Source of the DNA: Moraxella sp. K1664
GTDB lineage: Bacteria > Pseudomonadota > Gammaproteobacteria > Pseudomonadales > Moraxellaceae
Assembly (NCBI RefSeq): GCF_039693965.1
Contig: NZ_CP155576.1
Span: forward strand, 1,116,001-1,180,000
Length of the DNA: 64,000 nucleotides
Reading direction: 5' to 3'
A program made the translations under genes and the position numbers. Below the pieces are notes generated by a model. That model was given only the letters and a program-made list of their open reading frames with translations. It made no database searches and had not been told where the DNA came from. This document shows positions 9,203 to 17,882 of the stretch, piece by piece (position 1 is the first letter of the stretch; each line of letters opens with the position of its first letter).

Positions 9203-9408
9203 AGGGCGTGTTGAACATTGATAACATTCTTATAAAATAAGATGAAAATTTGACAATTTCAATCAATTTTTGCATGAAAAATGGCTAAATCTTGTGGCTC
9301 GAAGGCGAAAACTTGTCTGATAGAATAACTATCAGCCTACGTTTTTTCCTTAAAAAACGGGCGATTTTTCTCATTTTTCATTGCAAATACCAAAGTTCAA
9401 CACGCCCT
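9203..9408 (+). repeat. Palindromic repeat family, copy C
   Basis: 206 bp with ends AGGGCGTGTTGAAC and GTTCAACACGCCCT, a perfect 14-bp terminal inverted repeat of the second terminal type. Landmarks TTTTTGCATGAAAAATGGC, the central hairpin CTGATAG-AATAA-CTATCAG and CATTGCAAATACCAAA are present. The IS3-family element starts 21 bp downstream. Confidence 0.9.
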
Positions 9409-9477
9409 AATAAAAAAGGGGCAAATCATTGAACCGCACCCCAAAAGTTAGACACACTAACCTTTGGGGTGCTTTTT

Positions 9478-10014
9478 ATGGCAAAATACACAACCGACTT
9501 TAAACTGTCTGTGATTGGGTATTATCTTAATCATCATGGCTACAAACAAACCGCCAAACACTTTAATCTAAACCACACAACCGTAGAGCTATGGGTTAAA
9601 CTCTATCAAGCACATGGCATTGATGGCATAAAAAGACGACACACAAAGGCTGTCTATGACACAGATTTTAAGCTTAATGCCGTTCAAGCCATACAACAGG
9701 GCAAATCGCTTACACAACTTGCCATAGAGCTTAATCTGCCACAACCTTCTTTACTGTCAACTTGGTTAAAGTCCTACCAAGCCTTTGGTATAATGGGACT
9801 AATACCCAAACCCAAAGGCAAAAAAGCAATGTCAAACAAACACAACGCTAATAAAACCAAATCAACTTGGAAAACCAAACAAGACCACGAAAAAAGTGTG
9901 GATGATTTGCTTGATGAACTTGCCTATCTTAGAGCAGAGAATGACTATCTAAAAAAGCTAGATGCCTTAATTCGTCAAAAGGAACAATCAGTACAAACAA
10001 AGAACAAGTCCTGA
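9478..10014 (+). CDS. IS3-family OrfA (DNA-binding protein)
   Basis: 178 residues from the ATG at 9478; a GTG at 9469 is in frame but the ATG has GGGGTG just upstream. Two helix-turn-helix units can be seen (KLSVIGYYLNHHGYKQTAKHFNLNHTTVELWVKLY and a related second unit around residues 60-100), followed by a leucine-zipper-like C-terminus (DLLDELAYLRAENDYLKKLDAL), as in IS150-type OrfA. Alone it binds the IS ends and usually represses transposition. The slippery heptamer lies 57 nt before its stop. Confidence 0.85.
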   Translation: MAKYTTDFKLSVIGYYLNHHGYKQTAKHFNLNHTTVELWVKLYQAHGIDGIKRRHTKAVYDTDFKLNAVQAIQQGKSLTQLAIELNLPQPSLLSTWLKSYQAFGIMGLIPKPKGKKAMSNKHNANKTKSTWKTKQDHEKSVDDLLDELAYLRAENDYLKKLDALIRQKEQSVQTKNKS

Positions 10015-10937
10015 TCATCCAAGAATTAAGGCATAAGCACAAACTTGCTGACTTATTGGCAGTGTCAAACTTGCCAAGAAGTGTGTTTTATTACCACATT
10101 CGTCAAAGTACAAAGCCTGACAAAGACCTTGACTTAAAAGAACACATTAACCACATCTACCACCAACACAAGGGCAGGTATGGTTATCGTAGAATCACAT
10201 CAGAGCTTAACAATCAGCTTGCCCAAAAAGGCATGGTCATTAATCATAAACGAGTGCAACGACTGATGGCTAAACTTGGACTCAAAGCATTGGTTCGTCG
10301 TCAACGTAAGTTTAATACTTACAAAGGCACAATGGGCAAAGATACCATTCAGGACAATATACTCAAAAGAGACTTTAAAGCAGACAAACCCAATCAAAAG
10401 TGGGCAACAGACATCACAGAGTTTAAAGTACAAGACAAGGCAAATGATGGCAGTGTCATTCAAAGAAAACTCTACCTATCGCCCATCATCGACTTGTTTA
10501 ATGGTGAGATTGTCAGTTATACGATGAAGGACAGACCAACGTATGAGTTGGTCAAAGAGATGTTAAATGATGCCCTATCCAAGCTAAGCCAAGAAAAGAT
10601 GGATGACAAACCCATCATTCATTCAGACCAAGGCTGGCACTATCAAATGCACCAGTATCAACAAACCCTAAAAGAACAAGGCTTAACCCAAAGCATGTCA
10701 AGAAAAGGCAATTGTTTGGATAATGCTGTGATAGAGAGCTTCTTTGGTACGCTAAAACAAGAGATATTTTATGAGACAACCACATTTACATCAACAGATG
10801 AACTTAAACAAGTGATTGATGAGTACATACACTACTACAATCATGATAGAATAAAGAGCAAATTAAAAGGACTAAGTCCTGTTAAGTACAGAAACTTAGT
10901 CCAATTAGGGTTAATACAACCACTTGCAACAACCTAA
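9478..10937 (+). CDS. IS3-family transposase OrfAB, made by -1 frameshifting
   Basis: The active transposase is expected to be the fusion of OrfA and OrfB. At 9951-9957 the sequence A AAA AAG lies in the OrfA reading frame as a canonical -1 slippery heptamer. After the slip the -1 frame stays open into the frame of OrfB and runs to the stop at 10935-10937. The OrfB part (open from before 10056) has an HTH_21 region (KGRYGYRRITSELN), then the DDE catalytic core: WATDITEF (Asp), IIHSDQGWHY (Asp) and GNCLDNAVIESFFGTLK (Glu). All catalytic residues are present and no stop disrupts it, so the element may be mobile. Confidence 0.88.
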
Positions 10938-10974
10938 CCTTTAATCTTATGTCTAAGATTTGGGGGTCGGTTCA

Positions 10975-10997
10975 CATCGCCCCAATTTTTTATTTTT
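10975..10997 (-). terminator. Right half of a terminator split by the IS3-family element
   Basis: Removing the IS and one CAT copy joins AAAAAAGGGGCAAATCAT (ending at 9429) to CGCCCCAATTTTTT. On the minus strand this reads GGGGC-GATGATTT-GCCCC followed by TTTTTT, an intrinsic terminator for the rubredoxin-reductase operon, which ends at 11017. The insertion is in the hairpin loop, so the two stem arms now lie about 1.5 kb apart. Confidence 0.75.
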
Positions 10998-11016
10998 GCA
11001 TTTTTATTTTTGCTTG

Positions 11017-12372
11017 CTATACTGCTTTTATCGTTGCTGTTGCCACGACATTGCCATGCTCTCTCATCTCTAACATAAGCCCGTTTTCATCATCGCTAAG
11101 CACATGCCAGTCGCCCACGCCTTTGGGCAGACCGTTGGCGGTGACGCTGATGCATTTATTTTTTAGGCGAATCATCGGTGGGGTGTGTTTGTAGATGGTG
11201 GCTTGCCCGTCTTGTTGGATGATTTGCCCTGCAATGACACTCGCCTGTGAGCGGTGGGGGGCGACATAGCGACAAGGCACGCCATCAATGCTGATACAGT
11301 CGCCTAGGGCATAGATGTCAGGCACACTCGTTTGTAGGGTTTGGGGATTGACGGCGATGCCTGTGTGTTTGTTAAAGGTCAGATTGGCACGCAAGGGCAG
11401 GCGTTCGTGAACGTGAAGTCCTGTGGCGACGATGATTTCATCGACCAGTAAGGGGCTGACCGTCTCGCTGTCGCAGTCAAATAAGTCAATCTCATAGCCG
11501 TGTGCGGTGGCATTTACACCTTTGACCATGCTATGACCAAGCCAATTTACCCCAAGGGCTTCGATGGCATTTAAAATCCGCTCGCCCGCCACGGCAGGCA
11601 GTAGGGCGGATAAGGGTCTGGGATGTACGTCAATGAGACTGACCTTGTGACCTGCCTTTATCAAATCTTCGCTCAGCTCGGTGCCAATCATGCCTGCCCC
11701 GATGATAGCGACGTGCTTGGGGGTGGTTAGGCGGGATTTGAGTTCGTCAAACCGTTCCAAATGATTGACGTGCCATGCCATCTCTTTGGCGATGGTGGGC
11801 GGATAGGCAGGGCTGGCACCGATGGCAAGGATGAGTTTGTCATAATACACCGTACCACGGGTGGTATGCAGACTCTGGGTGTGAGTGTCAATGTTGGTGA
11901 CGTAGGTGTTGGCAAGCAGACGTACGTTGTTGTCAAGGGCGGACTGACTGCCCGTGGCACGCACCAGTTCGGCTCGTCCTTTGCCTTGGGATAGGGCGAC
12001 CGACAGCATGGGCTTGTGATAGCGGTCGGCGTCATCGGCACTGATGAGTGTGATGAGCAAATCCTTGTCCAAAGCACGCAAAGCGTCTACCATCGCCCAA
12101 CCTGCAAGACCTGCCCCAACGATGACCACGCCACGCTCGGTGCGGTCAAAGACGACAGCAGGAGCGACATGGCTTGTCTCTTCATAAGGCTCAAAGTCGC
12201 TCTTGCGTACGCCACATAGTGGACATTGCCAATCATCGGGAATGTCTTCAAAGCGAGTGCCAGCAGGCAAGCCATCTTCGGGGTCGCCTAATTCTTCATC
12301 ATAGATATAGCCACAGGCAAGGCAGATGAATTTACGCCATGCACCACGACCATCGGTGGGGGAAGTTGTCAT
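11017..12372 (-). CDS. Rubredoxin-rubredoxin:NAD(P)+ reductase fusion
   Basis: 451 residues with two electron-transfer modules in one chain. Residues about 15-65 are a rubredoxin: [19 protein letters not shown] and [17 protein letters not shown] give the two CxxCG pairs that hold one iron. Residues about 80-450 are an FAD/NAD(P)H reductase: [18 protein letters not shown] (FAD Rossmann motif), [18 protein letters not shown] (NAD(P)H motif) and IYALGDC (second FAD motif). In Acinetobacter and Pseudomonas, rubredoxin and its reductase are usually separate proteins feeding alkane monooxygenase; no AlkB is seen here. It follows a flavoprotein gene by 20 nt, which suggests that partner (inference). 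Confidence 0.88.
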   Translation of the reverse strand: MTTSPTDGRGAWRKFICLACGYIYDEELGDPEDGLPAGTRFEDIPDDWQCPLCGVRKSDFEPYEETSHVAPAVVFDRTERGVVIVGAGLAGWAMVDALRALDKDLLITLISADDADRYHKPMLSVALSQGKGRAELVRATGSQSALDNNVRLLANTYVTNIDTHTQSLHTTRGTVYYDKLILAIGASPAYPPTIAKEMAWHVNHLERFDELKSRLTTPKHVAIIGAGMIGTELSEDLIKAGHKVSLIDVHPRPLSALLPAVAGERILNAIEALGVNWLGHSMVKGVNATAHGYEIDLFDCDSETVSPLLVDEIIVATGLHVHERLPLRANLTFNKHTGIAVNPQTLQTSVPDIYALGDCISIDGVPCRYVAPHRSQASVIAGQIIQQDGQATIYKHTPPMIRLKNKCISVTANGLPKGVGDWHVLSDDENGLMLEMREHGNVVATATIKAV

Positions 12373-12392
12373 GATTACCTTTTTATATAAAT

Positions 12393-13511
12393 TTAAATGA
12401 AATATTCAATCGGACGAACTTTGGGTTCATCCATCAGCTGATGAGACAGATAACGCAAATGCTTGATGGCAGGCGTGACAATCGCCACAAACTGAGCTTC
12501 ACGCAGACGGCGTTGGGGGTGGGCGGTCATCAGATAACCTTTTGCCCCTTGATGAAGCATGGCAGATTGGGTGGCTTTTAGGGTGAGCATTGCCCCTTGT
12601 TCACGCACGTTTAGCACGTCCAAGAAAAACTCTTTGTCGCTGTTAAAGGGGTCTTTGCCAAGGCTTAGGGTTTTGGCGACCAGGTTATCAAGCTCCAAGG
12701 TCAGACTGCCTGCTTGGTCTTCTAAAAAGGCGTTAGAGACTGCCGTGCCTTCTTTGATGTCATCAATGGCTCCCATGATAATCCCTGCCCCGATACCAAG
12801 TTGCATGAGCACAAACGCCGAGCGAATACGGGCGATAAAATCTTTGCAGGGCAAGGCGATGATGTCATCGGTGCTGATGGGGTAGTCGGTCAGCTCAATG
12901 CGTAGCGTGCTAGACCCTTCCATGCCACTAAACGCAGGGCAAGGGTGCAGTTGCCATGAGCTTTGGCGTGCCTTGTCAAACTGTAAAAGGAAAAAAACTT
13001 CATCGTCCGTGCCGTCTATCTGTGCCACGGCACCGCAGTATTGACCGTCTTTGATGTGGCTAATCCACGGCAGGATGCCGCTGACTTTGTAGCCGTTGCC
13101 GTCCTTTTTGGCGACAAATTTCATGCTCTCGATGTTCGCCCATGTCTTCATCGGGTTGGACAGTGCTGTACCGCCAAAGGTGTTGGCAAGGGCATGGTTG
13201 TCCAAAAATTCGCCCTTTAACAGGCTGTTGTCCGATTGGTCAATATACAGCCCCATCACTTGATGACACCATGTCAAAAAGGCGGTCGTGCCACACACTC
13301 GCCCTACGTTGGCATTAGCAAGGATTGCCAAATCAAAACGGTTGCCGTGGGCGTTTAGGTGCGGGGCGAACAGTCCTGCCTTGCCCAATTCTGCCATCTC
13401 AGCAAGGGGGTAATAACCCTTGTCAATGTCGATGACTTTGGGGGCGATGTGCGTGTCGGCGAGTGTGGCGATGTTGTCTAAAAAGGCGGTTTGGTCGGTA
13501 AAGTGAAACAT
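12393..13511 (-). CDS. Acyl-CoA-dehydrogenase-family flavoprotein
   Basis: 372 residues with the three-domain ACAD layout. The N-terminal helical part runs to about 110 ([32 protein letters not shown]), the central beta domain to about 230 ([31 protein letters not shown]), and the C-terminal helices contain [13 protein letters not shown] and [17 protein letters not shown]. The fold is shared by true acyl-CoA dehydrogenases and by flavin-dependent monooxygenases (DszC/SfnB type). The usual catalytic Glu could not be placed, so the substrate is unknown. A longer reading frame starts at 13649, but homology begins at [10 protein letters not shown]. First gene of a two-gene operon with the rubredoxin-reductase fusion. 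Confidence 0.72.
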   Translation of the reverse strand: MFHFTDQTAFLDNIATLADTHIAPKVIDIDKGYYPLAEMAELGKAGLFAPHLNAHGNRFDLAILANANVGRVCGTTAFLTWCHQVMGLYIDQSDNSLLKGEFLDNHALANTFGGTALSNPMKTWANIESMKFVAKKDGNGYKVSGILPWISHIKDGQYCGAVAQIDGTDDEVFFLLQFDKARQSSWQLHPCPAFSGMEGSSTLRIELTDYPISTDDIIALPCKDFIARIRSAFVLMQLGIGAGIIMGAIDDIKEGTAVSNAFLEDQAGSLTLELDNLVAKTLSLGKDPFNSDKEFFLDVLNVREQGAMLTLKATQSAMLHQGAKGYLMTAHPQRRLREAQFVAIVTPAIKHLRYLSHQLMDEPKVRPIEYFI

Positions 13512-13689
13512 GAAAAGGCTCTTATGTCGTTTTGGAATAAGTGGTATTATAAAATGAAAGGATGGGCTTGTTATTTTCCAATTTGGCATAAGTATAGCAT
13601 ATTTGGGAACATGGCGATAGGAGTGTGTACATTTATTCGCATTCGCCATGTACAGCTAACAAAATTGAATTTTACTACGGAAACCGTTC

Positions 13690-13887
13690 GCCCTTGTATC
13701 AACCCAACACCAAACCTAGATTATCTGCTAGAATGTTGTTGGGTTATACAAGCAAAGAGAACACGGGTTCGCCCTTAGTGTCTTAACACTGGTGCTCAGA
13801 TGGTGTCCTTTGCTTGTCATCTTAACTCTGAATGGTATCTAAGTGCGTTTATTAAAACAGACACTGCATAAACAAGGCAAGAGACAG
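13690..13887 (+). ncRNA. Candidate IS110 bridge-RNA region, copy 1
   Basis: IS110 elements of this layout encode a structured bridge RNA between the left end and the transposase. This stretch is non-coding, is conserved in copy 2, and contains foldable segments such as AACCCAAC paired with GTTGGGTT (about 13700-13746) and a TGTC-TTAACAC hairpin near 13780. The guide loops were not identified; the assignment rests on position and family knowledge. Confidence 0.5.
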
Positions 13888-14871
13888 ATGATACACTATA
13901 TTGGCATAGACATCAGCAAAGCAAAGTTTGATGTTGCATTTATAAACCCAAGCACAAATAAAGTAAAAACCAAGGTTTTTAACAACAACAAAGCAGGCTT
14001 TGATTTACTGCTTGCTTGGTTAAAAACCAATGTCAGCAATCATCTTGATGAGCTACACATCATCCTAGAAGCAACAGGGGTTTATCATGAACACCTAAGT
14101 GAGTTTCTTGATGATAATAATATCAAGCAAAGCATTGTCAATCCTAACTATGTCCGCAAATTTGCAGACAGTTTGGGGGTAATCCATAAAACTGATAAAA
14201 AAGACAGCATTATTTTATCAAGGTATGGTTATAGCCACAAGCCTGAGGTTTGGGTAGCACCTAGCATTGAAGCCAAACAGCTAAAAGCTCTATTGGCTCG
14301 CTTAGAAGCACTCAAAGAAGATTTGCAACGAGAGCAAAACCGACAAGAGTTGCTCTTATCACCCAATCTGCCCGATTTGGTTAAAGCATCCATGCAAACA
14401 GTCATCAATGTCCTTCAAGAGGAAATTGCCAAACTCACCAAAGACATTGATGACTTTGTTGACAAACACCCAAGTTTAAAGCAAGACAAAACCTTACTTG
14501 AAACCATTGACGGCATTGGTTCTGTTATTGCCAAAGAAGTGGTGTGTTTAATGCATACCAAACAATTTAAAAAAGCCTCACAGATGGCTTCGTTTTTAGG
14601 CTTAATACCCAAACAAAGACAGTCAGGTGTCTTTAAGGGAGCAATCAAACTGTCCAAACAAGGGCAAGTCTCTTTGCGTGCTAAGCTGTATATGTCTGCA
14701 ATGAGTGCCATTCGTTATAATAGCACCATTAAGGCATTTTATGAACGATTACAACAAAACGGTAAAACCAAAATGCAAGCCTTATGTGCTTGTATGCGTA
14801 AATTGGTACATATCTGTTTTGGTGTTATCAAAACCCAAACATCCTTTGAGCAACAAGTATCTTTAAGTTAG
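13888..14871 (+). CDS. IS110-family transposase (DEDD/serine recombinase)
   Basis: 327 residues. The N-terminal RuvC-like domain starts MIHYIGIDISKAKFDVAF with the first Asp, then HIILEATGVYHEHLSEFL (Glu) and KTDKKDSIILSRYG (Asp pair), giving the DEDD set. A coiled segment follows, and the C-terminal Transposase_20 domain has LLETIDGIGSVIAKEVV, ASFLGLIPKQRQSG and the catalytic-serine neighbourhood. The GTG at 13843 was rejected in favour of the ATG with GAGACAG upstream. It differs from the copy at 50349-51332 by about four residues, so one copy arose recently. Confidence 0.9.
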   Translation: MIHYIGIDISKAKFDVAFINPSTNKVKTKVFNNNKAGFDLLLAWLKTNVSNHLDELHIILEATGVYHEHLSEFLDDNNIKQSIVNPNYVRKFADSLGVIHKTDKKDSIILSRYGYSHKPEVWVAPSIEAKQLKALLARLEALKEDLQREQNRQELLLSPNLPDLVKASMQTVINVLQEEIAKLTKDIDDFVDKHPSLKQDKTLLETIDGIGSVIAKEVVCLMHTKQFKKASQMASFLGLIPKQRQSGVFKGAIKLSKQGQVSLRAKLYMSAMSAIRYNSTIKAFYERLQQNGKTKMQALCACMRKLVHICFGVIKTQTSFEQQVSLS

Positions 14872-14935
14872 TTTGTAAGATACTAGATACCAGATACTTA
14901 AAAAACCATTGACTTAGGTGGGGTATCATGGTATC

Positions 14936-15000
14936 TGAGCTTGTCGAAGGGTCGGTTTCCGTCATGGTTCGACAGGCTCACCACGAACGGAAACCGTAGC
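14936..15000 (-). repeat. REP-like palindrome carrying IS110 copy 1
   Basis: TGAGC..TTGTCGAAGGG and GGTTCGACAGGCTCA are inverted arms around a loop with GGTTTCCG, followed by CCACGAACGGAAACCG. On the minus strand it reads GGTGAGCCTGTCGAACC...CTTCGACAAGCTCA and then runs into the IS. A diverged relative without an insertion lies at 32843-32907. These sequences resemble the extragenic palindromes common in gamma-proteobacteria. Confidence 0.7.
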
Positions 15001-15006
15001 ACTTTT

Positions 15007-16359
15007 TCATTTTGTAGAGTGTATCATCTGCAATATATTCCCCACTTTATCCAAACATTCTTGATATTCACTCTCTCTATCCGATTTTATCGTAACACCG
15101 CCCCCTGCCCATAATTCTGTCTTTTGCCATTTTTGCAACGTGCGAATGAGTACATTCCAATTGCCCGTACCGTCAAAATTCATATAGCCCATGGTTCCAC
15201 AATATGCCCCACGGGGGGATATTTCTAATTCATGGATAATCTCGCACGCCCGTTTTTTTGGTGTGCCTGTGATTGACCCTGCGGGCAAACTGCCAAATAA
15301 GACTTCTAGGCTATGCACGTCCTTTAATTGGGCGGTAATGGTGCTAACCATGTGATGTACGTTTTTAAAACTTTCAATGGCAAAGCGTTTGGGCGTATTT
15401 ACCGTGCCGATATGGGCGTATTTACCCAAATCATTTCTCAGTAAATCCACAATCATTAAATTTTCGCTAATGTCTTTTTCGCTGTTTGCAAGTTCATTTT
15501 TTAATTCATTGTCTATATCAGCGTTATCATGGCGTGGGCGTGTGCCTTTTATGGGTTTGGTGATGATATGAATATTATTTTCTATTTTATAAAATTCAAA
15601 AAACAATTCAGGCGATACCGATAAAATTTCAAATTCACCTAATTTTAAAAACCCTGCAAATGGGGCGTTGATTTTGTCTTGCAAATGGGGCAAATAGCTG
15701 GCTAAATTATCCAAATTTGCTTGCCATTTTTGGGTAAGGTTAATTTGATAAGTATCGCCTGCCTTGATATATTCTTGGGTTTGGTTAAAGGCGTTTTGAT
15801 AATCTTCTTTTTTCCATGATAAGATAAATTGGGCAGGTGTTGGTTTTGGTAATTGTTTATTTAATAACTCAGTTAAATTATTTTTTATTTCATCAAAAAT
15901 ATCTTTATCAGCATTGATGCCAATCAAGTCAAATCCATATTCACACGGCTTAATATAAATGTCATAATGCCCAAAATAAGCACAAGGCTGGTTGGGTTTG
16001 ATAGCGATGTTGGGATTCAATTCATGAGCCGATAGGTCATAACCGATAAAGCCCATTAAGCCATGTGTATAGTCGCCTTGATGTGTGGGGCTTGGGGTGT
16101 GGGCTTGGCAGTAGGCGATAAGCTCGTTTTGCCAATCGGTGTAGGTGGCGGTGTAGGTGCGGTTGTCGTTTTGGCGAGTTTTTTTGTGAATGGATAAGTC
16201 ATTTACAAAGACGGCAGCCCACGAAACAGCAGGACAAATGCCAATGACGGGGCGATGAGCGTTGTGCAAAAAACACACCTGCCAATTGGGGCGGTGCGTG
16301 GCGATGAGTGCTACAAGCTGGCTTGGGGTGTGCGTGGTGGTAATGGGGTGTGTGAGCAT
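15007..16359 (-). CDS. pabB: Aminodeoxychorismate synthase component I
   Basis: PabB converts chorismate (with ammonia from PabA) to 4-amino-4-deoxychorismate for folate synthesis. About 450 residues: a variable N-terminal half with GLMGFIGYDLSAHELN, then the chorismate-binding domain with TYQINLTQKW, the PIKGTRPR motif, DLLRNDLGKYA, LFGSLPAGSITGTPKKRACE and RGAYCGTMGYM, and near the end GGGVTIKSDRESEYQECLDKV. The PIKGTRP lysine is the PabB-type catalytic Lys rather than the Thr of TrpE. A longer frame opens at 16470, but homology starts near MLTHPIT, so 16359 was chosen. It is divergent from hicA. Confidence 0.85.
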   Translation of the reverse strand: MLTHPITTTHTPSQLVALIATHRPNWQVCFLHNAHRPVIGICPAVSWAAVFVNDLSIHKKTRQNDNRTYTATYTDWQNELIAYCQAHTPSPTHQGDYTHGLMGFIGYDLSAHELNPNIAIKPNQPCAYFGHYDIYIKPCEYGFDLIGINADKDIFDEIKNNLTELLNKQLPKPTPAQFILSWKKEDYQNAFNQTQEYIKAGDTYQINLTQKWQANLDNLASYLPHLQDKINAPFAGFLKLGEFEILSVSPELFFEFYKIENNIHIITKPIKGTRPRHDNADIDNELKNELANSEKDISENLMIVDLLRNDLGKYAHIGTVNTPKRFAIESFKNVHHMVSTITAQLKDVHSLEVLFGSLPAGSITGTPKKRACEIIHELEISPRGAYCGTMGYMNFDGTGNWNVLIRTLQKWQKTELWAGGGVTIKSDRESEYQECLDKVGNILQMIHSTK

Positions 16360-16494
16360 TTTTAAACGGGTAGAGAAAAAGGGGGATTTTAAAGGAAAAT
16401 GGGAAAAAGGGAAAGGGGTTTGGTGTTGATTTTGAGTTTGACAAGGGGTAGTATGGGCGATATAATGCAACTAAATACAGTTACAAGGCAAGCC

Positions 16495-16812
16495 ATGACC
16501 AAAAAAGATAAGCTAAAAGCCAAGTTGCAGGGCGATATTAGCACCTTTGTGTTTAGTGATTTGGTAACGCTATTATCACAATTTGGCTATGAAATGCACG
16601 AGCGGGCAGGGTCAAGGGTTGTTTTTATTCATACCGATGACGACAGCGACCGCATTCACTTGCACAAACCCCACCCTGAAAATACCATTAAGGGTGGAAC
16701 ATTAAAAGCAGTCAAAGCCTATTTGAGCGAAAAAGGTTATTTTGACGAACCCCAAACCGAACCAATCAACGAACCAAAATTAGACAAGGAACCAAGCGAT
16801 GATGACTTATAA
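16495..16812 (+). CDS. hicA: HicA-family mRNA interferase toxin
   Basis: About 105 residues. HicA toxins are small double-stranded-RNA-binding-fold ribonucleases that cleave mRNA independently of translation. The family pattern is visible: a helix (VFSDLVTLLSQFGYEMHE), a strand with SRVVFIH, then IHLHKPHPENTIKGGTLKAVKAYL containing the catalytic His of the HKPHP motif. The C-terminal tail is acidic and longer than usual. The start was set at MTKKDKLKAK; the upstream in-frame codons are not homologous. It overlaps hicB by 14 nt, typical of a toxin-antitoxin operon. Confidence 0.82.
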   Translation: MTKKDKLKAKLQGDISTFVFSDLVTLLSQFGYEMHERAGSRVVFIHTDDDSDRIHLHKPHPENTIKGGTLKAVKAYLSEKGYFDEPQTEPINEPKLDKEPSDDDL

Positions 16813-17134
16813 AGGCTATGTGGGCGAATTTGAACTGGATAATGATGATGAGATGTTTTATGGCAAACTCATCGGTATCAATCAGCTTGTTACCTTTGAA
16901 GCGGACAACGCCCACGACCTAAAACAGGCGTTTTATGACAGCGTGGACGATTATTTGGCGTTTTGTGATGAGCAGGGGATAGAGCCTGACAAGCCATTTA
17001 AAGGGTCATTTAATGTACGCATTGACAGCGAGTTGCACCGCCGTGCTTATATGGCAAGCCGTGATAGCAGTTTAAATGCTTTTGTGGGGCAAGCCATTAG
17101 CGAAAAGTTAGGGCGAATGTCGGTGTCTGTTTGA
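16799..17134 (+). CDS. hicB: HicB-family antitoxin
   Basis: 111 residues. The N-terminal degenerate RNase-H-like fold includes YKGYVGEFELDNDDEMFYGKLIGI and EADNAHDLKQAFYDSVDDYLAFCDEQG. The C-terminus (KGSFNVRIDSELHRRAYMASRDSSLNAFVGQAISEKL) is a ribbon-helix-helix DNA-binding segment that should repress the operon. It overlaps the end of hicA, supporting co-expression. Both genes look intact, so the module is probably functional. Confidence 0.85.
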   Translation: MMTYKGYVGEFELDNDDEMFYGKLIGINQLVTFEADNAHDLKQAFYDSVDDYLAFCDEQGIEPDKPFKGSFNVRIDSELHRRAYMASRDSSLNAFVGQAISEKLGRMSVSV

Positions 17135-17196
17135 TAGGTTTAAATTTTGTGGGGGTTTATTTGTTTAAAGGTAATATTTTAGACTACCACCGATTT

Positions 17197-17600
17197 TTAC
17201 ACCGTCCAATCTTCCACCGCCAAATCGGTAATACGCTCAAACTCCCTACTGTTGCGAGTAACCACCACCGCCCCCACCGCTAGGGCGTGGCTTGCTATCC
17301 ACAAATCATTATTGCCAATGGGCATGCCTTTGGTTTTTAGGGCATTTGCCCATTTGCCATAATGGTCGGTCATCTTGGGTGTGATGACAGCACAGGGATA
17401 AGTTTGGCTAAGTTTTCAAAATCTTGTTTGGCTTTTTTAGGGTCTTGGCTGCCGTACGCCCCTTTTAATAACTCTCCATAAGTAATAAAACTCATGCAAA
17501 GCTCGTGCTTACCTAACATTCGGTTGATTTTTTCACGCACGGCAGGTGGTTTATTTTTGATAAAATAAATCAGCGTGTTGGTGTCAAGCATATATTTCAT
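17197..17600 (-). pseudogene. vapC: VapC-type PIN-domain toxin, frameshifted
   Basis: The first 76 codons (17600 down to 17370) encode a normal PIN start: MKYMLDTNTLIYFIKNKPP with the first Asp, then SFITYGELLKGAYGS. The frame then shifts at about 17380-17400 and ends LSSHPR. The remaining two-thirds continues in another frame as VITPKMTDHYGKWANALK, GMPIGNNDLWIASHALAVGA (the catalytic Asp segment) and SREFERITDLAVEDW, stopping at 17197. A single-base indel separates the halves, so the toxin is probably inactive unless the base is a sequencing error. It overlaps vapB by 4 nt. Confidence 0.82.
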
Positions 17601-17842
17601 AAGGCTTCTCGCTCTTGGGGCGGTTCGTTGTCCCTATCTTCTATGGCACGAATGACATCTTCATCAAAGCTGGCAAATAATTCAAACAACTCATCGCCAA
17701 GCCCTTTTTGTGGCATGGGTTGTCGCAAAATCAAATCGCCATTGTCCGCCTTAATAATTTCTACTGTATCCACGTCAAAGCGAAAATCGGCAGGGATACG
17801 CACGGCTTGGCTATTGCCACTTTGAAAAACACGAGTTAGCAT
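17597..17842 (-). CDS. vapB: VapB-type antitoxin (AbrB/SpoVT fold)
   Basis: 81 residues. The N-terminus, MLTRVFQSGNSQAVRIPADFRF, is the swapped-hairpin AbrB DNA-binding fold typical of VapB antitoxins that partner VapC of the Haemophilus VapC type. The C-terminal tail (DELFELFASFDEDVIRAIED) would thread into the toxin active site. It is intact although its toxin partner is frameshifted. An inverted repeat just upstream is a likely autorepression site. Confidence 0.85.
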   Translation of the reverse strand: MLTRVFQSGNSQAVRIPADFRFDVDTVEIIKADNGDLILRQPMPQKGLGDELFELFASFDEDVIRAIEDRDNEPPQEREAL

Positions 17843-17854
17843 TTTGCCCCCTTG

Positions 17855-17876
17855 TATATACTTAATTTTGTATATA
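17855..17876 (-). promoter_or_regulatory. Likely VapB operator
   Basis: TATATAC (17855-17861) and GTATATA (17870-17876) form a perfect inverted repeat with an 8-bp spacer, 13 bp upstream of the vapB start. VapB proteins bind such palindromes to autoregulate; the assignment is by position. Confidence 0.6.
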
Positions 17877-17882
17877 TTAGCA

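Larger units (their letters stand above)
9430..10974 (+). mobile_element. Complete IS3-family insertion sequence (IS150-like)
   Basis: 1545 bp beginning TGAACCGCACCCCAAA and ending TTTGGGGGTCGGTTCA; the ends are imperfect inverted repeats that begin with TG as in the IS3 family. It is flanked by a 3-bp direct repeat, CAT (9427-9429 and 10975-10977), the typical IS3-family target duplication. It carries orfA and orfB in the -1 relation with a slippery site and appears intact. It interrupts the loop of a terminator hairpin (see that entry). Confidence 0.92.
13683..14941 (+). mobile_element. IS110-family element, copy 1
   Basis: About 1.26 kb, nearly identical to the inverted copy at 50279-51536. 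The shared block runs from CCGTTCGCCC to GGTATCTGAGCT. The outer bases (GGGCGAACGG and AGCTCA) probably belong to the target, because an unoccupied relative at 32843-32907 contains the joined sequence, so the true ends are a few bases inside. No terminal inverted repeats or target duplication are seen, as expected for IS110. It carries one transposase gene and about 200 bp of non-coding DNA upstream of it. Confidence 0.85.

Noticed and set aside
12016-12219. Open frames opposite the rubredoxin-reductase gene
   Set aside because: Shadow frames of a secure gene with clear cofactor motifs on the minus strand.
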